DNA of 64,000 nt from Rhodoferax sp. OV413 (lineage in GTDB: Bacteria; Pseudomonadota; Gammaproteobacteria; Burkholderiales; Burkholderiaceae_C), in assembly GCF_900104385.1 (NCBI RefSeq), contig NZ_FNJA01000001.1, forward strand, positions 160,386 through 224,385, written 5' to 3'. Below, one piece after another: positions 19,286 to 29,188 of the stretch. The notes under the pieces were generated by a model, which made no database searches, had not been told where the DNA came from, and saw only the letters and a list, made by a program, of their open reading frames with translations. Each line of letters starts with the position of its first letter. Position 1 is the first letter of the stretch. The position numbers were made by a program, and so were the translations under genes.

Positions 19286-19589
19286 GATGAACCTTTGTGA
19301 ATTTCTCTAACGAAATACCTTGGGTGCTTCTTCACGCACTCTTTTGGAGTTGTGTCGAAACTTAAGACCAAAGCCATGGGCGAGCTGCTTGCATCGCCGA
19401 ACCATGATCCGTTTGCTTTTTGACTAGCAACGTGGATTATGGCACTCCCGGGCATGAAAACTGGTGCACGCCCCAAGAAAATCAGCCGGCGATGCCATAA
19501 TCCGCCCGCAAACGCCCCAAATCCGGGCGTATGCTTTCCAAAAACAACGCGTATTCCTTTACCGACCCGCCCCCACAGGCCCCACCCTC
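19286..19589. other. Divergent intergenic region, ilvI / ECF sigma gene
   Basis: About 300 bp between the ilv operon and the sigma-factor gene. It must hold both promoters. I looked for a leader peptide with runs of Ile/Val/Leu codons and an attenuator hairpin ahead of ilvI and saw neither. The sigma gene may start further upstream (ATG at 19464), which would shrink this gap. Confidence 0.5.
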
Positions 19590-20153
19590 TTGGCTACTGA
19601 ACGCGAACTTTCTGATTTCCTCAAGAGCGTCGAGAAACGGGCGTTCAAACGCTCGGTCTACCACGTGCGCAATGAGGAGTCGGCGCTCGATATCGTGCAA
19701 GACAGCATGATGAAGCTGGCCGAGCACTATGGCGACAAGCCGGTGGAAGAGCTGCCCATGCTGTTCCAGCGCATTCTGTCGAACTGCACGCTGGATTGGT
19801 TCCGGCGCCAAAAAACCCGTAACGCTTTGTTTTCCAACATGAGCGATTTCGAGTCTGGCGACGACGGAGATTTCGACTTATTGGAAACCTTTCAGCTTGC
19901 AGATGACTCTGAGCGCACGGAAAGTGCGGAAGACACCACGCGGCGGGCACAGGTTTTGCGTGAAATTGACACCCAGATACAAGAGTTACCGACACGTCAA
20001 CGAGAAGCGTTCTTGATGCGTTACTGGGAGGAGATGGACGTTGCTGAAACTGCCAGCGCGATGGGCTGCTCGGAAGGCAGCGTCAAAACGCACTGTTCGC
20101 GCGCGGTCCAGTCACTTAGCAAAGCGCTCAAAGCCAGGGGAATATTTCTATGA
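19590..20153 (+). CDS. ECF-type RNA polymerase sigma factor
   Basis: 187 aa from a TTG at 19590 (ATERELSDFLKSVEKRAF); an ATG at 19464 gives a longer form with an unconserved Pro/Arg-rich N terminus. Region 2 is ALDIVQDSMMKLAEHYGDKP with LDWFRRQKTR. Region 4 is LPTRQREAFLMRYWEEMDVA followed by GCSEGSVKTHCSRA. An acidic linker (FESGDDGDFDLLE) separates them. The stop overlaps the next start by 4 bp (ATGA), so it is co-translated with the DUF3619 gene, which likely encodes its membrane anti-sigma partner (inference). Confidence 0.92.
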   Translation: MATERELSDFLKSVEKRAFKRSVYHVRNEESALDIVQDSMMKLAEHYGDKPVEELPMLFQRILSNCTLDWFRRQKTRNALFSNMSDFESGDDGDFDLLETFQLADDSERTESAEDTTRRAQVLREIDTQIQELPTRQREAFLMRYWEEMDVAETASAMGCSEGSVKTHCSRAVQSLSKALKARGIFL

Positions 20154-20587
20154 CAAAGCTGCACACACTCCAAATTCTGTCGCCCGAAGACCAGTTTGCG
20201 CGCCGCGTCACGGCACGTCTTTCCGAGGGTGCAGCCGATCTGCCACACGACATTTCCGAGCGGCTGCGCATCGCCCGAATGCAGGCTCTGGCGCACCGCA
20301 AGGCGGTCGTCATGCGCACCGCTACCGTGGTGGCCAGCCAGGGCGGCACCGCATCGCTGACTTTTGGCAACGACAGCCCCAGCTGGTGGAACCGTTTTGC
20401 GTCTGCATTGCCGCTGGTGGCCCTGGTGGCCGGACTGCTGACTATTTACGTGGTGCAGGATGACAACCGCGCCGACGAGCTGGCCGAGGTGGATTCCGCC
20501 CTGCTGTCCGACGATCTGCCTACCGCTGCGTATACCGACCCAGGCTTTGTCGAATTTCTCAAGTCCAACCGGGACAACAACCAATAA
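20150..20587 (+). CDS. DUF3619 single-pass membrane protein, putative anti-sigma factor
   Basis: 145 aa. A predicted cytoplasmic N-terminal part (~78 residues) precedes one TM helix (ALPLVALVAGLLTIYVV, about residues 87-103) and an acidic periplasmic tail ending YTDPGFVEFLKSN. It starts inside the last codons of the ECF sigma gene. Topology and position are those of a membrane anti-sigma factor, although DUF3619 itself has no assigned function that I know of; the role is inference. No ZAS zinc motif (HxxxCxxC) is present. Confidence 0.85.
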   Translation: MTKLHTLQILSPEDQFARRVTARLSEGAADLPHDISERLRIARMQALAHRKAVVMRTATVVASQGGTASLTFGNDSPSWWNRFASALPLVALVAGLLTIYVVQDDNRADELAEVDSALLSDDLPTAAYTDPGFVEFLKSNRDNNQ

Positions 20588-20602
20588 TCGAGCCCCTTAC
20601 GG

Positions 20603-21289
20603 ATGCAGCCATCGCACAAGCGCTTTTTTTCTCTGTCGCCCTCTTCCGTGGCAGGCCTGGTCTGGGTAGGCTTGGCCTTGGCCGGATCACCGGCGTGGGC
20701 GCAAACGGCGGCACCTGCATCGATTCCCCTGGCCAAAGCCAGTGCGGCCGACCAGAAGCCGCTGTGGAAAGAGCTCACGCCTGCGCAGCAGGTCGCGTTG
20801 CAACCGCTATCCAGCCATTGGAATGACATCAGCGTCGGCCAGAAACGCAAATGGCTGGCTTTGTCGCTGAACTTTGCCAAGATGTCCGCGGACGAGCAGA
20901 CCAAGCTGCACGAGCGCATGCTGGACTGGGGCTCACTAAGCCCTACCCAGCGCAGCCAGGCACGCCTGAACTTCGCCGAAACCAAGCGCCTGGCGCCCAC
21001 GGAAAAGCAGGCCAAATGGGAGGCCTACCAGACCCTGGACCCCGAAGAGAAGCAAAAGCTGGCCAAAAACGTGCGCAACAAGCTGCCTGGTGCGGCCACG
21101 GCCGTCAAGCTGGTTCCGCAACAAAAGCTCGCCACCGTGCCGCCCGCGCGTAAAGACGAGCCCAAAGGCCCGTCCATCGCCACGGCGCCGCACCAGATCA
21201 ACCCCAAGACCCTGCTCCCGCTGCCGGTACAGCGTATGGATGCCGCGCGGCCGCAGGCGGCCAATCCTCCCGCTACCAACGCACCATGA
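20603..21289 (+). CDS. DUF3106 exported protein
   Basis: 228 aa with an N-terminal signal peptide (VAGLVWVGLALAGSPAWAQ). The repeated short helical units PLWKELTPAQQVALQPLSSH, LSLNFAKMSADEQ and DWGSLSPTQRSQARLNFAE, rich in Trp, Leu and Gln, mark DUF3106. A Pro/Lys-rich low-complexity tail follows. Third in the sigma-DUF3619-DUF3106-RDD chain, 15 bp after DUF3619. Probably a periplasmic component of the same stress circuit; function unknown. Confidence 0.85.
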   Translation: MQPSHKRFFSLSPSSVAGLVWVGLALAGSPAWAQTAAPASIPLAKASAADQKPLWKELTPAQQVALQPLSSHWNDISVGQKRKWLALSLNFAKMSADEQTKLHERMLDWGSLSPTQRSQARLNFAETKRLAPTEKQAKWEAYQTLDPEEKQKLAKNVRNKLPGAATAVKLVPQQKLATVPPARKDEPKGPSIATAPHQINPKTLLPLPVQRMDAARPQAANPPATNAP

Positions 21290-21810
21290 TGGCATCGACT
21301 GCAGCGGCGGGTCCAGACCCACTGGCACCCACCGCGCCCAGCCTGCGCCGCCGCATGGCCTGCTGGCTGTACGAAGGCATGCTGATGTTCGGCGTGGTGT
21401 TCATTGCCGGCTACCTGTTTGGCACGCTGAGCCAGACCCGTAACGCCATGGACAACCGGCTGGGCCTGCAGGCCTTCTTGTTCGTCATCTTCGGCATCTA
21501 CTTCACCTGGTTTTGGTCCAAAGGCCAAACCCTGGCCATGAAGACTTGGAATATCCGTGTGGTAGGCCAGGATGGGCGGGCCATTTCCCAGCCGCGCGCC
21601 CTGCTGCGCTATGTCTGCAGCTGGATCTGGTTTCTGCCGCCGCTGGCGGCCGTGGCACCGTTTGCACTGCCCGCCGGTGAAACCATGGTCATTCTGCTGG
21701 GCTGGGTGGCGGTCTGGGCTTTGCTGAGCCGCTTTCACCCGCAACGCCAGTTCTGGCATGACGCGCTGGCTGGCACCCGCCTGGTCGGCTCCTTGCCGCT
21801 GAGCCGGTGA
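21286..21810 (+). CDS. RDD family membrane protein
   Basis: 174 aa. The RDD domain starts LRRRMACWLYEGMLMFGVVF. Three hydrophobic segments (about residues 31-50, 64-80 and 105-145) and the motif KGQTLAMKTWNIRVV are typical. The family has been linked to ion transport or exchange in some bacteria, but most members are uncharacterised. It overlaps the DUF3106 stop by 4 bp and the dgkA start, so it belongs to the same transcription unit. Confidence 0.88.
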   Translation: MMASTAAAGPDPLAPTAPSLRRRMACWLYEGMLMFGVVFIAGYLFGTLSQTRNAMDNRLGLQAFLFVIFGIYFTWFWSKGQTLAMKTWNIRVVGQDGRAISQPRALLRYVCSWIWFLPPLAAVAPFALPAGETMVILLGWVAVWALLSRFHPQRQFWHDALAGTRLVGSLPLSR

Positions 21811-22211
21811 TGCCGCCGATGGAAGCACCCGCGGCGCAAAAATCCCGCAAAGGTTTGCAGCGCATCTGGCATGCGGCCGGCTACTCGCTGGCAGGGCTGC
21901 GGGCCGGCTGGGATGAAACTGCCTTCCGGCAAGAAGCCATCGCCGCCATCGTGCTGGTGCCGTTGGCGTTATGGTTGGCGAACAGCTGGGTGGAATTTGC
22001 CTTGCTGGCCGGCTCGGTGGTGTTGGTGCTGGTGGTCGAACTGTTGAACACCGGCATCGAGACCGCCATTGACCGCATCGGCCCCGAGTGGCATGCGCTG
22101 TCGAAACGCGCCAAGGACATGGGCAGCGCGGCCGTGCTGCTGAGTCTGCTGATGGCTGCAGCCATCTGGGCCATGCCCCTGCTGGGGCTGGCGAAACGAC
22201 TGCTTACGTAA
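21810..22211 (+). CDS. dgkA: Diacylglycerol kinase
   Basis: 133 aa. A trimeric inner-membrane enzyme that phosphorylates diacylglycerol to phosphatidate. Conserved FRQEAIAAIVLVPLALWL, VVELLNTGIETAIDRIG and the catalytic Glu within that segment are present, with three TM helices. ATG overlaps the upstream TGA (TGATG); a GTG one codon earlier is also possible. Last of the sigma-factor chain and convergent with glnB, with a 1-bp gap. Confidence 0.95.
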   Translation: MPPMEAPAAQKSRKGLQRIWHAAGYSLAGLRAGWDETAFRQEAIAAIVLVPLALWLANSWVEFALLAGSVVLVLVVELLNTGIETAIDRIGPEWHALSKRAKDMGSAAVLLSLLMAAAIWAMPLLGLAKRLLT

Positions 22212-22212
22212 A

Positions 22213-22569
<357 letters not shown>

Positions 22570-24234
22570 TTAAGCGCGGAAATGACTGGTTATAGGATAG
22601 CGCCAATCCTTGCCAAAACTGCGGTGGGTCACGCGAATTCCCACCGGCGACTGGCGGCGCTTGTATTCGTTGATCTTGATCAGGCGGGTCACGCGCTCCA
22701 CATCGGCACGGTCGAAGCCGGCGGCGACGATGGCCTCCAGGCTTTCATCGTTCTCCATGTAGCGCTCCAGAATCGCATCCAGCACCTCGTAGGGCGGCAG
22801 GCTGTCCTGGTCGGTCTGGTCGGCGCGCAGCTCGGCGCTGGGTGGCCGGGTGATGATGCGCTCGGGGATCGGGTTGCTGCCCGTGCCGTACGGGTCGTTG
22901 GCGTTGCGCCAGCGCGCCAGCGCAAACACCAGGGTCTTGGCCACGTCCTTGATCACCGCGAAGCCGCCCGCCATGTCACCGTACAGCGTGCAATAGCCGG
23001 TGGCCATTTCGCTCTTGTTGCCAGTGGTGACCACGATGCTGCCGAACTTGTTGCTCAAGGCCATCAACAGGGTGCCGCGGATGCGGGCCTGGATATTTTC
23101 TTCGGTGGTGTCCTCGGCGCGGCCCACAAAATGCGGCGCCAGCGAAGCCTTGAACGCATCGAACTCCGGCAGGATGGAGATTTCGTTGTAGACCACACCA
23201 AGACGATTCGCCATGTCGCGGGCGTCAATCCAGGAAATGTCGGCGGTATAGGGCGACGGCATCATCACCGTGCGGACCCGGTCCTTGCCCAGCGCGTCCA
23301 CCGCAATCGCCAGCACCAGGGCCGAGTCGATGCCGCCGGACAAGCCCAACAGCACGCCGGGGAAGCGGTTCTTGCCCACGTAGTCGCGCAGGCCCAGCAC
23401 CAGCGCGTCCCACAGGTCAGCCTGCAGGCTGCGCTCGGGAACAATGCTTGCTTCCAATTTGATAGCTGCCTGCGCAGGTACTGCCTGCACGTAGAACAGA
23501 TTTTCCTTGAATGCCGGGGCGTGACCACTGAGCGTACCGTCGGCATCCACGCAGAAGGAATTGCCGTCGAACACCACCTCGTCCTGCCCGCCCACGATGT
23601 GGGCGTAGACCAGCGGCAGGCCGGCGGCGCGGGCCCGGTCGGCCATGCGCACGATCCGCTCGCCGCCCTTGCCCACATGGAAGGGCGAGGCATTGATGAC
23701 GGCCAGCAGCTCGGCCCCGGCCTGCTTAGCCAGCGCGGCGGGCTCATCGAACCAGGCATCTTCGCAAATCAGCAGACCGACCTTCACGCCCTGCACCTCG
23801 AACACGCAGACGCCGTGCCCGGGGGTGAAGTAGCGGCGTTCGTCGAACACCTGGTAGTTGGGCAGCTCGCGCTTGGCGTACGTAGCGAGCACGCGGCCCT
23901 CGCTGAGCACGCTGGCCGCATTGAAGCGGCGCTGCACGGCCACGGACTTGGTGCGGTCGTCGCCGCCGCTGGGGTGGCCGACCACGACGCACAGGCCGTT
24001 TAACCCGGCGAGTTCGCGGGCCACTGTTTTCACGGCATCATCGCAAGCAGCGGTGAAGGCCGGGCGCAGGAACAGGTCTTCGGCCGCATAGCCGCAGATC
24101 GACAGCTCCGGCGTCAACACCAGGCGCGCACCCTCGGCATAGGCGGTGCGGGCCGCATCGATGATTTTTTGCGCATTGCCGGCCAGGTCGCCGACGACAA
24201 AATTAAGCTGGGCAACACAGAGTTTGAGAGTCAT
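22570..24234 (-). CDS. nadE: Glutamine-dependent NAD+ synthetase
   Basis: 554 aa from the ATG at 24234 (MTLKLCVAQLNFVVGDLAGN). An N-terminal nitrilase-fold glutaminase (Glu in TPELSICGYAAEDL, Lys in YAKRELPNYQVF, Cys in LLICEDAWF) feeds ammonia to the C-terminal synthetase with P-loop LGLSGGIDSALVLAIA. It makes NAD+ from deamido-NAD. The linker between the two domains contains an in-frame copy of the palindromic element (R6). Operon partner of glnB downstream; PII control of a related NadE has been reported in Azospirillum. Confidence 0.97.
   Translation of the reverse strand: MTLKLCVAQLNFVVGDLAGNAQKIIDAARTAYAEGARLVLTPELSICGYAAEDLFLRPAFTAACDDAVKTVARELAGLNGLCVVVGHPSGGDDRTKSVAVQRRFNAASVLSEGRVLATYAKRELPNYQVFDERRYFTPGHGVCVFEVQGVKVGLLICEDAWFDEPAALAKQAGAELLAVINASPFHVGKGGERIVRMADRARAAGLPLVYAHIVGGQDEVVFDGNSFCVDADGTLSGHAPAFKENLFYVQAVPAQAAIKLEASIVPERSLQADLWDALVLGLRDYVGKNRFPGVLLGLSGGIDSALVLAIAVDALGKDRVRTVMMPSPYTADISWIDARDMANRLGVVYNEISILPEFDAFKASLAPHFVGRAEDTTEENIQARIRGTLLMALSNKFGSIVVTTGNKSEMATGYCTLYGDMAGGFAVIKDVAKTLVFALARWRNANDPYGTGSNPIPERIITRPPSAELRADQTDQDSLPPYEVLDAILERYMENDESLEAIVAAGFDRADVERVTRLIKINEYKRRQSPVGIRVTHRSFGKDWRYPITSHFRA
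23446..23493 (-). repeat. Palindromic element copy R6, inside nadE
   Basis: In nadE sense orientation it reads GTGCAGGCAGTACCTGCGCA, then GGCAGCTATCAAATTGGAAG. It encodes VQAVPAQAAIKLEA in the linker between the glutaminase and synthetase domains. Hairpin 1 arms are intact; the right arm of hairpin 2 has decayed to GAAGC. Confidence 0.7.
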
Positions 24235-24282
24235 GGAAACAAAAAATACGAGGGCAGCCGGCTGCTGCCTGCAGGGTGGGAT

Positions 24283-25503
24283 ATGAGTGCGACAGATTAT
24301 GTCATCCGGGTGCTGGACTCGCCGCTGCTGCTGAGCGCCGAGGCCTGGAACGGCCTGCTGGCCCAGCAGCCCGACGCCAGCCCCTTCATGCGCCACGAAT
24401 ACCTGGCTGCGCTGCAGCTCAGCGGCAGCGCCACGCCCGCCACCGGCTGGACGCTGCGCCTGGTGACGCTATGGCAGGGCGAGGCCTTGCACGCCGCCTG
24501 CGCGCTGTACCTGAAAGACCATTCCTACGGCGAATACGTGTTTGACTGGGCCTGGGCCAATGCCTACCAGCAGCACGGCGTGCCCTACTACCCCAAGGCC
24601 ATCATCGCTGCGCCCTTCACCCCCGTGCCCGGCGCGCGGCTGTTGGCCCGCGATGCCGCGGCGCGCCAGCTGCTGGTGCAGGCCGTGGTGGCCTGGTGCA
24701 ACGAGCAAGAGCTGTCGTCGCTGCACGTGCTGTTTGCCAACCAGGAGGACGTGGACGCCTGTGCCGAGGCCGGCTTGATGCTGCGCCATACGGTCCAGTT
24801 CCATTGGACCAATACTGCGGCGGGCTACCAGGACTTCGACGACTTCCTGGCCTCCATGGCCCAGGACAAGCGCAAGAAGATCCGCCAGGAGCGCCGCAAG
24901 GTGGCGGACGCCGGCATCCGCTTCCGCTGGGCCCGGGGCCGCGACATCGCGCCGCAGGACTGGGATTTCTTCTACCGCTGCTACGAGCGCACCTACCTGG
25001 AACACGGCAACGCGCCGTATCTGAGCCGCGACTTCTTCCAGCGCATGGCCGACACCATGCCCGAGCACTGGCTGCTGTTCGTGGCCGAACGGGAGGACGC
25101 GGGAGTAATCAAGCCGATTGCTACCAGTTTGATAGCTATCAGCGCAGGTAATGCAAGCGCTAGCGGCCTAAATGATGCCCAACCTTTGGTTGCCTACGGC
25201 CGCTACTGGGGTGCCATCGAGCGTGTCGACTGCCTGCATTTCGAGGCCTGCTACTACCAGCCGCTGGCCTGGTGCATTGAACACGGCGTGGCCCGCTTTG
25301 AAGGCGGTGCCCAGGGCGAACACAAGATGGCGCGCGCCCTGCTGCCGGTCAAGACCACCAGCGCCCACTGGCTGGCCCACCCGGCGTTTGCCGATGCGGT
25401 GGAGCGCTTTCTGGAGCGCGAAGGCGCGGGGATTGCAGGCTACATGGACGACTTAGCCCAGCGCAGCCCGCTGAAACACCCTAAGCCCGCACAAACATCG
25501 TGA
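24283..25503 (+). CDS. FemAB-like/GNAT acyltransferase (DUF482, 'peptidogalycan' family)
   Basis: 406 aa from the ATG at 24283, preceded by AGGGTGGG. The family motifs PFMRHEYLAALQ, GEYVFDWAWANAYQ, MAQDKRKKIRQERRKV, YGRYWGA and LHFEACYYQPLAWCIEHG followed by FEGGAQGEHK are present. The fold is a double GNAT/FemAB type; an aminoacyl- or acyl-transfer role in the cell envelope is suggested only by homology. An in-frame palindromic element (R7) lies just before YGRYWGA. The last 23 bp overlap the convergent cupin gene. Confidence 0.88.
   Translation: MSATDYVIRVLDSPLLLSAEAWNGLLAQQPDASPFMRHEYLAALQLSGSATPATGWTLRLVTLWQGEALHAACALYLKDHSYGEYVFDWAWANAYQQHGVPYYPKAIIAAPFTPVPGARLLARDAAARQLLVQAVVAWCNEQELSSLHVLFANQEDVDACAEAGLMLRHTVQFHWTNTAAGYQDFDDFLASMAQDKRKKIRQERRKVADAGIRFRWARGRDIAPQDWDFFYRCYERTYLEHGNAPYLSRDFFQRMADTMPEHWLLFVAEREDAGVIKPIATSLIAISAGNASASGLNDAQPLVAYGRYWGAIERVDCLHFEACYYQPLAWCIEHGVARFEGGAQGEHKMARALLPVKTTSAHWLAHPAFADAVERFLEREGAGIAGYMDDLAQRSPLKHPKPAQTS
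25117..25173 (-). repeat. Palindromic element copy R7, inside the FemAB-like gene
   Basis: Antisense to the gene. On the plus strand TTGCTACCAGTTTGATAGCT is followed by AGCGCAGG, AAGCGCTAGCGGCCTAAA. It encodes about ATSLIAISAGNASASGLN. Hairpin 2 is GCTAT-N7-GTAGC, paired with one G-T. Confidence 0.75.
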
Positions 25504-25864
25504 CCAGCGGCTCCGAACCGACCTGGCGGCTCCAATGGCCGTGGACGTTGGGGTCGAAGGTGGCGCCGGCCGGCAGCACATCAGCCGAATAAAAGTGTTC
25601 GCCCGCCTTGAAGATGCGCGAGACGCCGCCTTGCAGGCCAATCTCCATCTGCCCACCCAGAATCACCACCCACTGCGGGTCGGTGGTGCAATGGAAGTTG
25701 CTCTGGAAGCCCACCGGGCTGTGGCGCAACTGGTAGCCGCCGCTGGGCTCCAGCGTGGACAGCTGGGAGGTGGGCGTGCCGCCGAGCAACTCCACGGCCT
25801 CGTCACGGAACTGGGCGCGGCCATCGGCCCCGGTGTAGAGCACGACTTTGGTGAATACGGTCAT
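25481..25864 (-). CDS. Single-domain cupin protein
   Basis: 127 aa from the ATG at 25864; a GTG at 25876 is an alternative. Small cupin barrel with the family patterns SNFHCTTDPQWVVILGGQME and AGEHFYSADVLPAG. Only some of the usual metal-binding His/Glu residues are recognisable (H in SNFHC, E in AGEHFY). The function is unknown; it may be a small-molecule dioxygenase, an isomerase or a sensor. Divergent from dapC and convergent, with overlap, to the FemAB-like gene. Confidence 0.75.
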   Translation of the reverse strand: MTVFTKVVLYTGADGRAQFRDEAVELLGGTPTSQLSTLEPSGGYQLRHSPVGFQSNFHCTTDPQWVVILGGQMEIGLQGGVSRIFKAGEHFYSADVLPAGATFDPNVHGHWSRQVGSEPLVTMFVRA

Positions 25865-25935
25865 ATCTGGTCCCACAAAATTGGAAGAAAGCGTCTGGCT
25901 GGGATCATAAGTGGCTGCGCTGATAATCTCCCCCC

Positions 25936-27150
25936 ATGAATCCCCTGCTCACCAAACTCCAGCCCTACCCGTTTGAGCGGCTCAAGCAACTTTTTGCCAG
26001 CGTCACCCCGAACCCCGCCTACCGCGCCATCAGCCTGGGCATTGGCGAGCCCAAGCATGCGACACCTGCCTTTATTGAAACGGCCATGCTGGCCGGCATC
26101 AAAGGCCTGTCGGGCTACCCGGCTACCGGCGGCGACCCGGCTTTGCGTAACGCCATGGCCCAATGGATCCAGCGCCGCTACGGCCTGGAGCTGAACCCGG
26201 CCACCCAGGTGCTGCCGGTCAACGGCTCGCGCGAAGCGCTGTTTGCGTTTGCGCAGACCGTGATCGACCCCACCCAGACCGGTGCCACCGTGGTCTGCCC
26301 GAATCCGTTCTACCAAATCTACGAAGGCGCAGCTCTGCTGGGCGGCGCCACGCCCTACTACGCCCCCAGCGACCCGGCACGCAACTTTGCGGTCGACTGG
26401 GACAGCGTGCCCGCCGACGTCTGGGCGCGCACCCAGCTGCTGTTCGTCTGCTCGCCCGGCAACCCCACGGGCGCAGTGATGCCGCTGAGCGAATGGCAAA
26501 AGCTGTTCGCGCTGAGCGACCAGCACGGCTTTGTGATCGCCTCCGACGAGTGCTACAGCGAAATCTACTTCCGCGACGAAGCTCCGCTGGGTGGCCTCGA
26601 AGCCGCTGCCAAGCTGGGCCGCACAGATTTCAAGAACCTCATCGCCTTCACCAGCCTGTCCAAGCGCAGCAATGTGCCGGGCCTGCGCAGCGGCTTTGTG
26701 GCCGGCGACGCAGCGCTGATCAAGCCGTTTTTGCTGTACCGCACCTACCACGGCAGCGCGATGAGCCCGGTGGTGCAAAGCGCCAGCATCGCCGCCTGGA
26801 ACGACGAAGCCCATGTGGTGGAAAACCGCGCGCTGTACCGTAGCAAGTTCGCCCAGGTTACGCCCATCCTGTCCGAAGTGATGGACGTGGCCCTGCCCGA
26901 CGCCGGTTTTTACCTCTGGGCCCAGGTGCCTGGCCCGGCCACGGTGGACGGCCTGGACAGCGACGTGGCCTTCGCCCGCGACCTGCTGGCTGCCTACAAT
27001 GTGACGGTGCTGCCTGGCAGCTACCTGGCACGCGAAGCCAACGGCCAGAACCCCGGCCGCCAGCGTATCCGCATGGCCTTGGTGGCAGAGACGGCCGAGT
27101 GCGCCGAGGCCGCCCAACGCATCCGACAATTCATCCAATCCAAAACCTGA
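25936..27150 (+). CDS. dapC: N-succinyldiaminopimelate aminotransferase
   Basis: 404 aa, fold-type I PLP aminotransferase. It converts N-succinyl-2-amino-6-oxopimelate to N-succinyl-LL-diaminopimelate in the lysine/peptidoglycan pathway. The PLP lysine is in [14 protein letters not shown]; other motifs are SLGIGEPKH near the N terminus, [13 protein letters not shown] and [11 protein letters not shown]. Placement 13 bp ahead of dapD, with dapE further on, supports the DapC assignment over other class I aminotransferases. Confidence 0.95.
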   Translation: MNPLLTKLQPYPFERLKQLFASVTPNPAYRAISLGIGEPKHATPAFIETAMLAGIKGLSGYPATGGDPALRNAMAQWIQRRYGLELNPATQVLPVNGSREALFAFAQTVIDPTQTGATVVCPNPFYQIYEGAALLGGATPYYAPSDPARNFAVDWDSVPADVWARTQLLFVCSPGNPTGAVMPLSEWQKLFALSDQHGFVIASDECYSEIYFRDEAPLGGLEAAAKLGRTDFKNLIAFTSLSKRSNVPGLRSGFVAGDAALIKPFLLYRTYHGSAMSPVVQSASIAAWNDEAHVVENRALYRSKFAQVTPILSEVMDVALPDAGFYLWAQVPGPATVDGLDSDVAFARDLLAAYNVTVLPGSYLAREANGQNPGRQRIRMALVAETAECAEAAQRIRQFIQSKT

Positions 27151-27163
27151 AGCAGAGAACAAC

Positions 27164-27988
<825 letters not shown>

Positions 27989-28033
27989 TCCCTGCCGCGC
28001 GGCGTTTTGGCAAACACGACACAAAGGTAATCG

Positions 28034-29188
28034 ATGAGCACTATGGAACGGATCCTGCGCTTGATGCAGGAAAAACACGCCTCCGATGTCTACCTGTCGG
28101 CCAATTCGCCCGCGCTGATCCGCATCAACGGCCAGTGCGTGCCGATCAACAGCCAGATGCTGCAGGCCGACGCGCCGCGCAGCCTGCTGGCCGAGGTGGT
28201 GACGCCTGACCGCATCCAGGAGCTGGAAAAAACCGGCGAGCTGAACATGGCCGTGTCCCTGGCCGGCGTCGGCCGGTTCCGGGTCAGCGCCATGCGCCAG
28301 CGCGGCAGCTATTCGGTGGTGCTGCGCTACATCAATGTGGAAGTGCCGCTGCTGGCCAACCTGCGGGTGCCCGAGGTGCTGGGCGAGCTGGTGCTGCAAA
28401 AGCGCGGCCTGATCCTGATGGTCGGCTCGACCGGCGCCGGCAAGACCACCACCCAGGCCGCCATGATCGACCACCGCAACCAGCGCATGGGCGGCCACAT
28501 CCTGACCATCGAAGACCCGATCGAGTACCTGTACAAAAACAAGCGCTCGGTGATCAACCAGCGCGAGATCGGCTCTGACACGGTGTCGCTCGAAGTGGCG
28601 CTGAAAAACGCGCTGCGCCAGGCACCCGACGTCATCCTGATCGGCGAAATCCGCGACCGCGAAACCATGTCGGCCGCCATTGCCTACGCCCAGACCGGCC
28701 ATTTGTGCATGGCCACCCTGCATGCCAACAACAGCTACCAGGCGCTGAACCGCATCGTCAATTTCTACCCGGTGGAAGTGCGCGCCACCATGCTGGCCGA
28801 TTTGTCGGTAGCGCTGAATGCCATCGTCTCGCAGCGCCTGCTGCGCACGCCGGCCGGCGAACGCGTGCCGGCCGTGGAGATCATGCTGAACACCTTGCTG
28901 GTGGCCGACATGATCGAGAAAGGCGATATCGGCGGCGTCAAGGAAGCCATGGAGAAATCCATCGCCGATGGCTCGCAAACCTTCGAAGGCGATATTGCGC
29001 GCCTGATCACCGAGGGCATCATCGACCGCAAGGAAGGCCTGGCCCATGCCGACTCGGCCACCAACCTGATGTGGCGGCTGCAGAACGACTTTGCCCGCGC
29101 CAGCCAGAAGAACGATGGCGAAGTCCTGCAAGCCGCGGCCGACGACGAGCCCTCCTTTACCGAAATCACCCTGGACGTACGGAACTGA
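28034..29188 (+). CDS. pilU: PilT/PilU-family type IV pilus retraction ATPase
   Basis: 384 aa secretion ATPase. Walker [15 protein letters not shown], Asp-box [15 protein letters not shown], Walker [12 protein letters not shown] and the His-box [12 protein letters not shown] are intact. The length and the long C-terminal tail after the ATPase core favour PilU over PilT. No pilT or other pilus gene is beside it; it lies within the dap cluster and its stop overlaps dapE (TGATG). The biological link to lysine genes is probably only positional. Confidence 0.88.
   Translation: MSTMERILRLMQEKHASDVYLSANSPALIRINGQCVPINSQMLQADAPRSLLAEVVTPDRIQELEKTGELNMAVSLAGVGRFRVSAMRQRGSYSVVLRYINVEVPLLANLRVPEVLGELVLQKRGLILMVGSTGAGKTTTQAAMIDHRNQRMGGHILTIEDPIEYLYKNKRSVINQREIGSDTVSLEVALKNALRQAPDVILIGEIRDRETMSAAIAYAQTGHLCMATLHANNSYQALNRIVNFYPVEVRATMLADLSVALNAIVSQRLLRTPAGERVPAVEIMLNTLLVADMIEKGDIGGVKEAMEKSIADGSQTFEGDIARLITEGIIDRKEGLAHADSATNLMWRLQNDFARASQKNDGEVLQAAADDEPSFTEITLDVRN

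Noticed and set aside
19286-19460. Possible ilv leader peptide/attenuator
   Set aside because: No short frame rich in Ile, Val or Leu codons and no terminator-antiterminator hairpins are visible ahead of ilvI.
20830-21240. Repetitive codon pattern in the DUF3106 gene as a DNA repeat
   Set aside because: The repetition is at protein level (short helical units of the family), not near-identical DNA.
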